A DNA stretch of 64,000 bases. Origin: Pelagihabitans sp963710535. Lineage in GTDB: Bacteria; Bacteroidota; Bacteroidia; Flavobacteriales; Flavobacteriaceae. Made by a program: the position numbers and the translations under genes. A model generated the notes under the pieces. That model was not told the DNA's origin. It ran no database searches and was given only the letters and a program-made list of their open reading frames with translations. The stretch lies in the NCBI GenBank assembly GCA_963710535.1, contig CAVQAW010000003.1, positions 992,001 through 1,056,000 on the forward strand, read 5' to 3'. Shown piece by piece: positions 42,961 through 52,110 of the stretch. The stretch's first letter is position 1. Every line of letters starts with the position of its first letter.

Positions 42961-43824
42961 TTGGAATATTATATCGTCATACCCGCCCATAACGAAGAGG
43001 ATTTTTTGGGGCAATGCCTGCAATCGATACTGAAACAATCGCTTCTGCCCAAAAAGATCGTCGTGGTCAACGATCATTCGACCGATGGTACGGAACAGTT
43101 GATCGATATCTTCCTTGCCAAAAACAAGGCCATCCTGAAGGTAAATGCCGCTTCCTCGACCGCGCACCTGCCGGGGAGCAAAGTGGTCAACGCCTTTGGC
43201 AAGGGCTTGGAGAAGCTTGACGAAGATTATGATTTTTTGGTAAAGCTCGATGCCGATGTGGTTCTTCCCGAGCACTATTTCGAGCGTATCGGCATGATTT
43301 TCAAAACCCATCCGGCAGTTGGGATAACAGGGGGCTTTATATATGAACGGGACGGGAATGGGGAATGGCTTCGCAACCATCCCATGGACAAAGACCATGT
43401 CAGAGGTGCATTCAAGGCTTATTCCAAGGCCTGTTTTAAAGCGATTGGAGGGTTAAGGGAGGCCATGGGCTGGGACACGGTAGATGAACTCTTGGCGCGA
43501 TACCATGGTTTCGAAGTGCACACCGATCCGGAACTGAAGGTGAAGCACCTTCGACCTACCGGGAATGCCTACAATACCAAGGCAAGACTATTGCAGGGCG
43601 AAGCCATGCATGCCATGCGATACGGCTTTTTGCTCACATTGATCGCTTCCCTTAAGATGTCGTGGAAACAACGAAAACCAAGCGCATTCTTTTACAATAT
43701 CAAAGGATTCATTATCGCAAAGAGAAAAGGAGAGGCTCATATCGTTTCGAGGGAAGAAGGCATGTTTATCCGAAAGTTTAGATGGAACAACATCAAAAGA
43801 AAGTTGCTGAACACGAAGTCTTAA
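42961..43824 (+). CDS. Glycosyltransferase family 2 protein
   Basis: 287 residues. The GT-A core reads IVIPAHNEEDFLGQCL, VVVNDHSTDGT, and the metal motif DFLVKLDADVVL. The C-terminal part lacks clear membrane helices, so it may act at the membrane face or in the cytosol. The only start that fits the family is TTG at 42961 (MEYYIVIPAHN), because a TAA codon lies at 42943 in the same frame and no ATG follows it; translation from this start is unusual but likely. Third gene of the KAS III-methyltransferase cassette; sugar unknown. Confidence 0.82.
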   Translation: MEYYIVIPAHNEEDFLGQCLQSILKQSLLPKKIVVVNDHSTDGTEQLIDIFLAKNKAILKVNAASSTAHLPGSKVVNAFGKGLEKLDEDYDFLVKLDADVVLPEHYFERIGMIFKTHPAVGITGGFIYERDGNGEWLRNHPMDKDHVRGAFKAYSKACFKAIGGLREAMGWDTVDELLARYHGFEVHTDPELKVKHLRPTGNAYNTKARLLQGEAMHAMRYGFLLTLIASLKMSWKQRKPSAFFYNIKGFIIAKRKGEAHIVSREEGMFIRKFRWNNIKRKLLNTKS

Positions 43825-43844
43825 TGCCAGTTCCATGTTTGGCC

Positions 43845-43878
43845 AAAAAAAAAGCCCCACCATGGTGGGGCTTTTTTT
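43845..43878. terminator. Bidirectional rho-independent terminator
   Basis: A nearly perfect palindrome with the stem GCCCCACCATGGTGGGGC flanked by A and T runs on both sides. It closes the plus-strand glycosyltransferase cassette and the minus-strand bamA-ompH operon, whose last gene ends 15 nt beyond it. Confidence 0.93.
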
Positions 43879-43893
43879 GGATATTTCCTACAA

Positions 43894-44403
43894 TTATATC
43901 CCTAGTTCTTTCTTGACTTCAGCCAATAAATTTTTGCCGTTGGCCACGATCAAACCGCCACCTGGTTGGGCATCGATCACGTAATCATAACCTTGGGCAG
44001 CAGCAACTTTTTCGATTGCGGCTTTGGCCTTATCGGAAATCGGGGCGAAAAGCTCAGATTGCTTCTTCTGTAATTCCCTTTGAGCAGCTTGTTGGGCTTC
44101 CCCTATGTTCTTTTGGATACCTTGCAACTCAATGGCCCTTTTCTCGTTCTCTTCTTTTGATTTTGAGGGTGCTTCGTTCTGGTACTGGGTAGCCTTGTTT
44201 TGAAATTCGGTAATGGAGCTTTCGATATCGGCATTGTAGGTCTCTGATAATTTCTTCAATTCGGCCTCGGCATTTTTCATCGCTGGCATGGCCGATAAAA
44301 GCTCTGTCACATCAATATGTGCTATTTTGCTCTGTGCTTGGGCAAAACTGGTAGCAGCTACGAACAAAACTAGGGCTACGGCAATCGTCTTTAAGTGTTT
44401 CAT
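43894..44403 (-). CDS. OmpH/Skp-family periplasmic chaperone (small paralog)
   Basis: 169 residues with a signal peptide ending TSFAQAQS. The mature protein has the Skp organisation: a short beta core (KIAHIDVTELLSAMPAM), a long charged coiled coil rich in Glu and Gln (QNEAPSKSKEENEKRAIELQ) and a returning strand (YDYVIDAQPGGGLIV). Skp-type proteins hold unfolded outer membrane proteins for BamA. Last gene of the operon; bamA and a larger paralog precede it. Confidence 0.92.
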   Translation of the reverse strand: MKHLKTIAVALVLFVAATSFAQAQSKIAHIDVTELLSAMPAMKNAEAELKKLSETYNADIESSITEFQNKATQYQNEAPSKSKEENEKRAIELQGIQKNIGEAQQAAQRELQKKQSELFAPISDKAKAAIEKVAAAQGYDYVIDAQPGGGLIVANGKNLLAEVKKELGI

Positions 44404-44452
44404 GATTTTCAGTTAAAATATTTGAGTGTTAATTTTTGTTTTATAAATCTGT

Positions 44453-45289
44453 TCAATTAATAGTATCCTTTACTGCATTTTCAATTTCCCCATCCTTATT
44501 CTGTCGCTTGGCATCGCGCTCCTCCAATAACTTTTTCCTTCTTTCCTCATAGGCCTTTTTGCGCTCTTCCCTCAACTTCAAGGCCTCTGCCCTTTTCTCA
44601 TCTGCCGTTTTTTCACGTGCCTCCTCTGCCTGTTTTGCCCTGATCTGTCGCTCCAACAAGGCTTCAGTTGGGGCTTCCTCCTCTTCTACTTCCTCGGCAT
44701 CGTCTTCAAAACTATCGAGTGCGCTTCGGGTATCTGCTTTTTTGTTCGGGGCACTAACCTTCCTTGTTCGGGCTATTCCCCTCAAAATCAAGTCGCTGAT
44801 GTCGTGCCTTTTTTCGGAGTACAACATTACGACATCCGCCGATTTATCAAAAATAAAATCATACTTTTTATTGGCCCCGATTTTTTGCACTTCATTGAAC
44901 ACCTGATCCTGTATCGGCTGTATCAATTGTCGTTTCTGTAATACCAAATCGCCCTGAGGGCCAAAACGGTCTTGTTGGTATTCCAACATTTCCCTTTCCA
45001 GTATTTGTATCTCTTCTTCCCGCTCGGTAATCAATTCTTCTGTCAGCAATACCTTCTCGGCCATCAAATCTTTTTTCATCTGTTCGACCGCTCCTTGCTT
45101 TTGCTCTACCTCAACCTTCCATTTCTGTACTTTGCTCTCGAGCTGTTCGCTCGCCTCCCTGTACTCTTCCACATTTTCCAGGATATACTCCATGTCAACA
45201 TAGGCAATCCGAACCCCTCGCTGTGCGAAGGTATGGGCAGAAAACAATAGGGTTGCGGCCACTAAAAGAACGTTTGCTTTTTGCTTCAT
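44453..45289 (-). CDS. OmpH/Skp-family periplasmic chaperone (large paralog)
   Basis: 278 residues, signal peptide ending LFSAHTFAQ. Its first 165 residues follow the Skp plan: VRIAYVDMEYILENVEEY, a coiled coil (WKVEVEQKQGAVEQM and more), and the return strand KYDFIFDKSADVVML. It then has an extra 110-residue acidic and basic tail (EDDAEEVEEEEAPTE, then RAKQAEEAREKTADEKRAE) not found in the small paralog. The tail looks like an extended helix and may be a spacer or surface anchor. Located between bamA and the small paralog. Confidence 0.9.
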   Translation of the reverse strand: MKQKANVLLVAATLLFSAHTFAQRGVRIAYVDMEYILENVEEYREASEQLESKVQKWKVEVEQKQGAVEQMKKDLMAEKVLLTEELITEREEEIQILEREMLEYQQDRFGPQGDLVLQKRQLIQPIQDQVFNEVQKIGANKKYDFIFDKSADVVMLYSEKRHDISDLILRGIARTRKVSAPNKKADTRSALDSFEDDAEEVEEEEAPTEALLERQIRAKQAEEAREKTADEKRAEALKLREERKKAYEERRKKLLEERDAKRQNKDGEIENAVKDTIN

Positions 45290-45391
45290 CTTATTTTCAT
45301 TTTATACCATAGAAAATATCGTGCCAAAAATACTAAATATTTTAAAATGAATTAGTTAGCATTTGGCTTCGATACACAATTTTAAGTTATG

Positions 45392-48046
45392 TTAAAACTG
45401 TTGGCCAATGATGAAGTGTGTTTGCCATCCGCTCGGACCTCCATTCGGGTTGACATAGTCCGGGTCGAACCCGTATCCAAAATCTATCCCTAAAAGTCCA
45501 AACGCCGGCATAAATATGCGTAGCCCCACACCGACCGATCGTTTTATTTCAAACGGATTAAACTCCTGAAAATTGTTGAAGGCATTTCCAGCTTCCAAAA
45601 AAGTGAGTCCGTAAATCGAGGCGGATGGCTTTAAAGTTAAGGGATATCGCAATTCCAAGGAATATTTATTGTAAACGATGCCACCTTCTGCCCTACCGGT
45701 CAATGGGTTGGTCGGGGTCAGGGCCTGGTTGTCGTAACCCCTTAATTGAACCACGTCCCTACCGTCTAGGGTGAAGTTACCCAGTCCATCACCCCCTACG
45801 AAGAAACGCTCAAAAGGAACGTCCCCGATATCGGTGTTGTAGCTACCCAGGAAGCCGAATTCGGCATTGGTACGCAAGACCAGGGATTTATCATCACCGC
45901 CCACCAAGGTGGTATACCAATCTCCCTTAAATTTGATTTTATAGTATTCGAGCCATTTAAAACGTTCCTCTTCCAAGCTTTCCCTTTGAGCATTCAAGAT
46001 GGCAATTTGGGGGTCGTTCGCCTGCAGGCTGCTCAATTCGGTGAGCAGTCGATCGCTTTCCTCCCGAATGGGCTTATAATCTTTGCTGGAAAACAACGAG
46101 AAGGGCGGCGTGAACTTGGCCGTGATTTCGAAGTTAGATCCCGATCTGGGAAAAATTCTTCCCCCACCTACCGCATTTCTTGAGATGCCCAATGTATAGG
46201 CCAACGAATTCGATTTTCCGTTCCCGAAACTGAAAAGGCCAATATTGTAATTCTTAAAATCATACAATTGATAACCCACGGAATGTGAAATAGTGAAAAA
46301 ATCGTCTGGCCATTGCACCCTTTTGGCCAAGCCTACCGTAATACCGGAAATCGAAAATTGTTGATCTTTGTTGGGTTGGAACCGGCCGCGATTATCCCTT
46401 GTGATACCGAATTGCTGTGTTCTTGATAGGTTTAAGTTGAACCGGACCGGTTTCTTGCCCCCTAGCCAAGGTTCGGCAAAATTGACACTATATACCCTAA
46501 AGGTCCTACTGGCCTGGAGTCGAAGGGCAAAGGTTTGGCCGTCTCCCATGGGAACGGGCTTGTACGACTCGCCCTTAAAGAGGTTCTGGATTGAAAAGTT
46601 GTTGAACGAGAGCCCTAGTGTCCCGATGAAACCGCCCCCACCATAACCTCCTTGCAGTTCGATCTGACTCGAACCCGATTCGACCAGATTGTACTTTACA
46701 TCGACCGTTCCTTCGTTGGGGTTCGGGTTTTGAATATCGGGTTTGATCTGTTCGGCGTCGAAAAATCCGAGTTGCTGCAATTCACGGATGGTGCGGATGA
46801 TATCGCTCTTATTGTACCGTTGTCCGGGCCTAGTGCGCAGTTCCCTATAAATCACGTGATCATTGGTCCGGTCATTGCCTTCTACCCAAACATGGTCTAA
46901 AAAGGTTTCCTTGCCTTCTATGATCCGAATTTCGAAATTGATGGTGTCGTTCTCTGCCGAAACTTCTACGGGGTTGATGGTTGAAAACAAATAGCCATTG
47001 TTCTGGTACAGACTCGTGATGTCTTGGGCATCGGGCTTGGTATCGTCGGCGATACGTTCGCGCAACAGCACCCCATTATAGGTATCTCCCTTTTTGATTC
47101 CTAGGACGCGGAGCAACTGTCGGTCTGTATACACCGTATTTCCCACAAAGTCGATATCCCCAAAATAATATTTATTCCCTTCCTCTACGGTAAGTTTGAT
47201 GTCGATGTTGTTGTCGTCCACTTTAATGACGGAGTCGGATACGACCCTGGCATCCCGAAAACCATTTTCGGCGTATTTATCGACCAATGAGGCCAAGTCG
47301 GTCTCATAATCATCTTCTATGAATTTTGATTTTTTCCAGAAACGACCCGGTTTTTTTTCCTTGGTCTTTTTCATCGCTTTTTTAAGCTTGCCCCTGGAAA
47401 TCTGTTCACGTCCAGAAAATATGATTTTTCTTATCTTGACCTTATCTCCCTTTTTGATGTTGATCACCATGTTCTGGGTATTGGCATCCGTGGTGTCCTT
47501 AGCGGTGGCAATCGCTACCTTAGCATTGAGATATCCCTGCTTCCTGTACTTGTTCTCCAAGTAATTTTTGGTATTGGCAATAAGGCTTTCGGTGATTTTT
47601 TTCCCTTTTTTCAAATCGGTGTCGTCTACAATTTCCTTGAGCTTCCGCTTGGGAACGCCATAGATGACTACATTGGCCAAGGTTGGCCGTTCGGTGATGT
47701 TCAGTTCAAGATATACCTTATCGTCCTCGATGTTGGTGATATAAAAGGCGATATCGGTGAACAGTTCCAGTCCCCATAATTTACTGATCACCGCACTGAT
47801 TTCTTCCCCGGGAATGGTAATGGGCTGACCGACGCGCAGGCCGGTGTAGGTTTTCACAGTTTGCTCGTTGTAGCTTTGTAGCCCGGAAACTTCCAAACCT
47901 CCCAAAATATACTTGCTGCCATCGTCATAGGAGATTTCCTGGGCCGAGGTATATATGGAGCTTAAAAGTAGTAGGAGGGTTAATGTGAATCCGAGTGGTA
48001 TGAATCTTTTCGCACCACTAGTTGAGTTGTTCGCTTGTTTTTCCAA
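45392..48046 (-). CDS. bamA: Outer membrane protein assembly factor BamA
   Basis: Omp85 insertase that folds barrel proteins into the outer membrane. About 884 residues from a TTG start at the complement of 48044-48046 that overlaps uppS by 29 nt; this start gives a normal signal peptide (FIPLGFTLTLLLLLSSIYTSA) about 15 residues in. An ATG 96 nt upstream would put 32 extra residues before the signal. POTRA domains fill about 60-450 (SYNEQTVKTYTGLRVGQ, RKIIFSGREQISRGKLK, NKYYFGDIDFVGN), then the barrel. The closing strand FIIGQQF fits. It is cotranscribed with uppS and the skp genes. Confidence 0.93.
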   Translation of the reverse strand: MEKQANNSTSGAKRFIPLGFTLTLLLLLSSIYTSAQEISYDDGSKYILGGLEVSGLQSYNEQTVKTYTGLRVGQPITIPGEEISAVISKLWGLELFTDIAFYITNIEDDKVYLELNITERPTLANVVIYGVPKRKLKEIVDDTDLKKGKKITESLIANTKNYLENKYRKQGYLNAKVAIATAKDTTDANTQNMVINIKKGDKVKIRKIIFSGREQISRGKLKKAMKKTKEKKPGRFWKKSKFIEDDYETDLASLVDKYAENGFRDARVVSDSVIKVDDNNIDIKLTVEEGNKYYFGDIDFVGNTVYTDRQLLRVLGIKKGDTYNGVLLRERIADDTKPDAQDITSLYQNNGYLFSTINPVEVSAENDTINFEIRIIEGKETFLDHVWVEGNDRTNDHVIYRELRTRPGQRYNKSDIIRTIRELQQLGFFDAEQIKPDIQNPNPNEGTVDVKYNLVESGSSQIELQGGYGGGGFIGTLGLSFNNFSIQNLFKGESYKPVPMGDGQTFALRLQASRTFRVYSVNFAEPWLGGKKPVRFNLNLSRTQQFGITRDNRGRFQPNKDQQFSISGITVGLAKRVQWPDDFFTISHSVGYQLYDFKNYNIGLFSFGNGKSNSLAYTLGISRNAVGGGRIFPRSGSNFEITAKFTPPFSLFSSKDYKPIREESDRLLTELSSLQANDPQIAILNAQRESLEEERFKWLEYYKIKFKGDWYTTLVGGDDKSLVLRTNAEFGFLGSYNTDIGDVPFERFFVGGDGLGNFTLDGRDVVQLRGYDNQALTPTNPLTGRAEGGIVYNKYSLELRYPLTLKPSASIYGLTFLEAGNAFNNFQEFNPFEIKRSVGVGLRIFMPAFGLLGIDFGYGFDPDYVNPNGGPSGWQTHFIIGQQF

Positions 48047-48758
48047 ATCTTCGTTCTCTGTTCTGGTAATTTTTGATGGCCGCCACCAAATGTTGCTCTT
48101 CAAAATCGGGCCAAAATACGTCAATAAAATATAATTCGGCATAGGCGATTTGCCATAGTAAAAAATTACTGATCCTGTGTTCCCCGCTGGTGCGGATAAG
48201 CAGGTCTACGTCTGGTAAATCATGCGTGTAAAGATGAGTATTTATAATGGTTTCATCAATATTTTCAGGAGAAATTATATTATTTTTAACTTTGATTGCG
48301 ATGGCTTTTACGGCATTTTTAATCTCCTCCCGCGCCCCGTAACTCAGCGCGAGCGTCAACGTCAAACCGCTATTTGATTTTGTTTTATCCATCACTTCCT
48401 GAAGCTCTTTGTAGGCTTTTCGGGGAAGGGAGGAAATATCCCCGATGGTGTTCAGGCGCACATTGTTTTTTTGAAAAGTGGGGAGTTCCTTTTTTAAAGA
48501 GGACACCAATAATCTCATCAGCGTGTCCACTTCCCTTTTCGGACGTTTCCAGTTTTCGGTAGAAAAAGTGTAGAGCGTTAGATATTCGAGTCCGATTTCA
48601 ACGCTTTGTTCCACGGTTCGGCGAACCGTATGTACTCCATGTTCATGGCCAAATACCCTGAGCTTCCCTTTCTGTTTTGCCCATCTGCCATTACCATCCA
48701 TGATAATCGCGATATGCCGGGGAAGATTTTGGTTGTTTATTTCTTCACTTGTGTCCAT
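48018..48758 (-). CDS. uppS: Isoprenyl (undecaprenyl) pyrophosphate synthase
   Basis: Cis-prenyltransferase of 246 residues that makes the C55 carrier for peptidoglycan and other envelope polymers. The start at the complement of 48756-48758 gives MDTSEEINNQNLPRHIAIIM; a longer frame start is not needed. The catalytic DGNGRWAKQ (Asp21) and the conserved TLYTFSTENWKRP and RTSGEHRISNFLLWQ are intact. It overlaps the bamA reading frame by 29 nt and sits 7 nt after the DUF6089 gene, so all are one operon. Confidence 0.96.
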   Translation of the reverse strand: MDTSEEINNQNLPRHIAIIMDGNGRWAKQKGKLRVFGHEHGVHTVRRTVEQSVEIGLEYLTLYTFSTENWKRPKREVDTLMRLLVSSLKKELPTFQKNNVRLNTIGDISSLPRKAYKELQEVMDKTKSNSGLTLTLALSYGAREEIKNAVKAIAIKVKNNIISPENIDETIINTHLYTHDLPDVDLLIRTSGEHRISNFLLWQIAYAELYFIDVFWPDFEEQHLVAAIKNYQNRERRFGKTSEQLN

Positions 48759-48765
48759 AAAAAAA

Positions 48766-49461
48766 TTACTCGAAACAATCCCTACATGGTTTTCTGCCAA
48801 AGGTATAGGTTAGGGTAAGTCCGGAGAAGACGTACCAGTCGTCACTATTAATGTTGCCAAAGGTAACATCAATTTGTTTACTAACGTTGGCTTTTTCAGG
48901 ATTGTTGGCATCCAAGTTGTCGGTAAAGGTATAGCGTGCGCCAATTTCAGCTCCCAATATAAGGTATTGGTTCAAACGCAACTTGGCCCCTACCGTCATC
49001 GGAATGGCCAAAGCACCGTCTTTTTGGTTGGCGTTCTGCAATTGGCCCACGTCAAAATAATTGTAGTCGTACCTGAAATAGGTGAACCCCGTATACAGGT
49101 ACGGCGTAAAAGCGGGCCCCAGGTTATGGAGGTTATAATCGACGAAGTTGAACTCGAGTCCGGCCGAGGCTTCCAGGACAGAATTATCGACCACATAGCC
49201 CCTTTGTTTTCTTGAAGGACTGCTCGATTTACTGTCATCGGCGGTAAAATTGCCGTACATCATACTGGCCCTCCAAGCATATCGTTTGCTTTTGTTCCAT
49301 TTGAACAGTCCTCCAAAGGCCAACCCGGAAGGCATAATATAATTGGTCCTACCCACATCGCCAATATTATTGGCGCCACCCGCAAAGATGCCAATTTCAT
49401 AGGTCTGTGCAGTGGCGTTCACCGCGAAAAAGACCAGTATTATCACAACATATCGCTTCAT
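48766..49461 (-). CDS. DUF6089-family outer membrane protein
   Basis: 231 residues from the ATG complementary to 49459-49461, signal peptide ending AVNATAQ. Beta-rich (TYEIGIFAGGANNIGDVGRT, YAWRASMMYGNF, YLYTGFTYFRYDYNYF) as in small outer membrane barrels; this N-terminal block is the DUF6089 signature in flavobacteria. It opens the operon that continues with uppS-bamA-ompH-ompH, so a link to envelope assembly is likely. No biochemical function is known to me. Confidence 0.88.
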   Translation of the reverse strand: MKRYVVIILVFFAVNATAQTYEIGIFAGGANNIGDVGRTNYIMPSGLAFGGLFKWNKSKRYAWRASMMYGNFTADDSKSSSPSRKQRGYVVDNSVLEASAGLEFNFVDYNLHNLGPAFTPYLYTGFTYFRYDYNYFDVGQLQNANQKDGALAIPMTVGAKLRLNQYLILGAEIGARYTFTDNLDANNPEKANVSKQIDVTFGNINSDDWYVFSGLTLTYTFGRKPCRDCFE

Positions 49462-49477
49462 TGCTTCCAAAAGTTTG

Positions 49478-49485
49478 CAAATATA
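49478..49485 (-). promoter_or_regulatory. Candidate -7 promoter box of the DUF6089-uppS-bamA operon
   Basis: The minus-strand sequence TATATTTG matches TAnnTTTG and lies 16 nt before the start codon. No matching TTG upstream. Confidence 0.45.
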
Positions 49486-49574
49486 ATAAGAAGGAGGTAC
49501 TGCCCCTTAGCCTTAAGCAAGGTATTCTATGTTGTAAAACAGCGATTAATCCCTTTTATTGTTTTATGGAAGTT

Positions 49575-50456
49575 TCAATTACGGCGGTCTTCGCCCCATA
49601 GTAATTTGTTGCGAAGTGTTTTAAGGAAGCTCTCGGAGGTGTATTCGATCATTTTAACCGTAAAAGCTGCTTTGCACACCATGATCTCTTTCCCATTTTC
49701 GAGGGAAGCGATTCTCGAATCAAGGGACACCAGGTGATTTTCTTCCCTACCCGATACTTTAAGCCGTATGATGGTGTCATCTGAAATGACCAAGGGCCGG
49801 GCATTTAAGTTATGCGGTGCGATCGGGGTCAGCACCAAGGATTTGGCGGTCGGCACGATGACCGGACCCCCACAGCTCAAGGAATAGCCGGTTGAGCCCG
49901 TTGGGGTACTTATAATGAGCCCATCGGCCCAATACGAGGTCAGGTACTCGTCATTTAAATAGGTCTCGACGGTGATCATCGAAGTGGTATCTTTTCTACT
50001 CACCGTGATCTCATTGAGCGCAAAATTGAGTGTTTCGAATTCCGGAATCGGAAAATCAGCGTGCACTTCCACAAGGCTTCGATCCACGATGCGGTAGGCC
50101 CCATCGACGAATTCCTGCACCACCTTGCGCACCTCTTCTTTCTTGAAGGTCGACAAAAACCCCAGACGGCCCGTATTCACGCCGACTATTGGGATCCCAA
50201 GATCGCGTACGAAGGTTGTGGCCCTTAAGATCGTGCCATCTCCCCCAAAACTCACAAAAAGGTCGAAGGTACTGTCCAGGCCTTTGGAATGCGTGAAAGT
50301 CGGATAGTTCACCATTTGGCCGCCACGCCCTAAATGGGCGAAAAATTCCTGCTCAATGGCAACGCTGGCCGAGAATCGACTAAGTTCGTCAAGTAGTTCC
50401 CCGACGTAGTCCAGTGCATTTTCTTGATAGGGCTGACCGTAGATGGCGACCTTCAT
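49575..50456 (-). CDS. nadK: NAD kinase
   Basis: 293 residues; makes NADP from NAD with ATP. The catalytic FGGDGTILRATTF (GGDGT at 71-75) and the downstream GVNTGRLGFLST and SWYGLTIDL-like region (here TPTGSTGYSLSCGGP) are conserved. It starts only 5 nt after the CBS gene, so both are in one unit. Length fits. Confidence 0.96.
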   Translation of the reverse strand: MKVAIYGQPYQENALDYVGELLDELSRFSASVAIEQEFFAHLGRGGQMVNYPTFTHSKGLDSTFDLFVSFGGDGTILRATTFVRDLGIPIVGVNTGRLGFLSTFKKEEVRKVVQEFVDGAYRIVDRSLVEVHADFPIPEFETLNFALNEITVSRKDTTSMITVETYLNDEYLTSYWADGLIISTPTGSTGYSLSCGGPVIVPTAKSLVLTPIAPHNLNARPLVISDDTIIRLKVSGREENHLVSLDSRIASLENGKEIMVCKAAFTVKMIEYTSESFLKTLRNKLLWGEDRRN

Positions 50457-50461
50457 CCCTG

Positions 50462-51118
50462 CTATACGTTTAGATATTTGTCTAGGTAGTCCGACCGTTG
50501 TTTAAGGTCTTCAAGGAACTGGTCACTGTTGTTCCCGAATAGAATATTATAATTGTATCGCCTGAAGGTTTGGGAAATCTCGTTAAGGTTAGTGGTGCCA
50601 ATTTTAATGGTGACCTGAACGATATCGTTGGAATTATCGGATATGAAGCCCCCAATAAAGCGGCTGTTATTGCTTTCAACGATTTGGGCTATTTCACTAA
50701 AGGAATAGTCTTTTATCCCTTTGGCCACAATAAGCACCGCACCGGGCTCTTTAAAGAACGGGGTGTCGATGAAAACATTGATGACTTCATCGAGGAGGTA
50801 ATACCCTTTCACCTTGCCATCTTCGTCCAATACCGGTACAAGATTGGCCTCGTTGATGGCAAAAGAAGCCAATACATCGACCCATGTGGTGCTTTCCCTC
50901 ACGAAAAAACTATCAAGGTTATATCTATAGGCCTCTATTTTATCATGATTTTGGAAGTCTTCGAGGTCGTTACTGCTCAGTAGCCCCGCAAAGAGTCCGT
51001 TTTCGGCAACCGCTACATGGGTATAGGAATTGTCCTTGAAAAACCGGATGGCTTTTTTCAAGGAATCCCCGATATTCAATACGGGGAGATTTGAAATGAT
51101 ATGGTCTTGGATCTGCAT
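50462..51118 (-). CDS. Two-CBS-domain protein
   Basis: 218 residues with two CBS modules: about 1-65 (SLKKAIRFFKDNSYTHVAVA) and about 75-125 (SFAINEANLVPVLDEDGKVKG). The C-terminal 90 residues form an extra alpha/beta domain (KGIKDYSFSEIAQIVESNNS, VTIKIGTTNLNEIS), similar to an ACT domain. CBS pairs often bind adenosine nucleotides, which fits its link with nadK downstream. Its target protein is not known. Confidence 0.85.
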   Translation of the reverse strand: MQIQDHIISNLPVLNIGDSLKKAIRFFKDNSYTHVAVAENGLFAGLLSSNDLEDFQNHDKIEAYRYNLDSFFVRESTTWVDVLASFAINEANLVPVLDEDGKVKGYYLLDEVINVFIDTPFFKEPGAVLIVAKGIKDYSFSEIAQIVESNNSRFIGGFISDNSNDIVQVTIKIGTTNLNEISQTFRRYNYNILFGNNSDQFLEDLKQRSDYLDKYLNV

Positions 51119-51361
51119 GACTTTATTGATAACGCAAAATACTAATAAAAATTTCTAACAACCAGCATTGGCCCTTCTATTATTTTTAGGGCAACGCCCA
51201 TCGATCAAAAACAACCTTCATCGGATTTTTATCGATACGCATTTTAAGAATCCCCATGAATTGGTACCATGCGTAAAGATATTGATGGGGCCATCGACCT
51301 CGATGTTCGGTATATCGTTCAATTCTTTACCTACAAAATATCAAAAGGCATGCCTAATTTG

Positions 51362-51369
51362 TATTTTTG
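51362..51369 (+). promoter_or_regulatory. Candidate -7 promoter box of pdxJ
   Basis: TATTTTTG matches TAnnTTTG; expected start near 51375 and leader about 22 nt. The -33 region is AT-rich without a clear TTG. Confidence 0.45.
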
Positions 51370-51396
51370 TAAGCTTTAACCTAAGATTAAGGGAAA

Positions 51397-52110
51397 ATGA
51401 CAAAACTGAGCGTAAACATCAACAAAATTGCCACTCTTAGGAACGCCAGGGGGGGAAACATGCCAAATGTGGTACAGGTCGCCTTGGATATCGAACGTTT
51501 TGGAGCGCAGGGCATCACGGTACATCCCCGGCCCGACGAACGCCATATCCGTTATCAGGATGTACGCGACCTTAAACCGGTTTTGGCCACGGAGTTCAAC
51601 ATTGAGGGCAATCCGGTTGAAAAATTCATCCATCTCGTACTACAGGTGAAGCCCGATCAGGTTACCCTGGTACCCGATGCGGAGGATGCCATCACCTCCA
51701 ACGCAGGATGGAACACGCTGAAACATGCCGATTACTTAAAGGAGGTCATTGCCGTTTTCAAGGCTGAGGGCATCAGGACCTCCATTTTCGTGGATTCCAA
51801 CCCCGAAATGATGGAAGCTGCCGCAAAGACGGGGACCGATCGGGTAGAACTCTATACAGAGGATTACGCCAAGGCCTATGCCAAGGGCGATAAAAGCGGT
51901 GTTGAAAATTTCGTGCTGGCCGCAAAAAGAGCCCACGAAGTCGGTCTCGGCATCAACGCCGGACATGACCTCAGTCTGGAGAACATCAAATACTTCAAGG
52001 ACAAGGTTCCCCATCTCTTGGAAGTATCCATAGGGCATGCCCTTATTTGTGAGGCATTATACTTTGGCCTTGAAAATGTGATCAACATGTATGTAAACAA
52101 ACTCAAATAA
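51397..52110 (+). CDS. pdxJ: Pyridoxine 5'-phosphate synthase
   Basis: TIM-barrel enzyme of 237 residues that condenses deoxyxylulose 5-phosphate with aminoacetone phosphate into pyridoxine 5'-phosphate. Motifs: LSVNINKIATLRNARGGN at the N-terminus, DIERFGAQGITVHPRPDERHI, TLVPDA and the phosphate-binding GLGINAGHDLS. All are intact. Its stop overlaps the start of the alpha/beta hydrolase (TAATG). Confidence 0.96.
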   Translation: MTKLSVNINKIATLRNARGGNMPNVVQVALDIERFGAQGITVHPRPDERHIRYQDVRDLKPVLATEFNIEGNPVEKFIHLVLQVKPDQVTLVPDAEDAITSNAGWNTLKHADYLKEVIAVFKAEGIRTSIFVDSNPEMMEAAAKTGTDRVELYTEDYAKAYAKGDKSGVENFVLAAKRAHEVGLGINAGHDLSLENIKYFKDKVPHLLEVSIGHALICEALYFGLENVINMYVNKLK

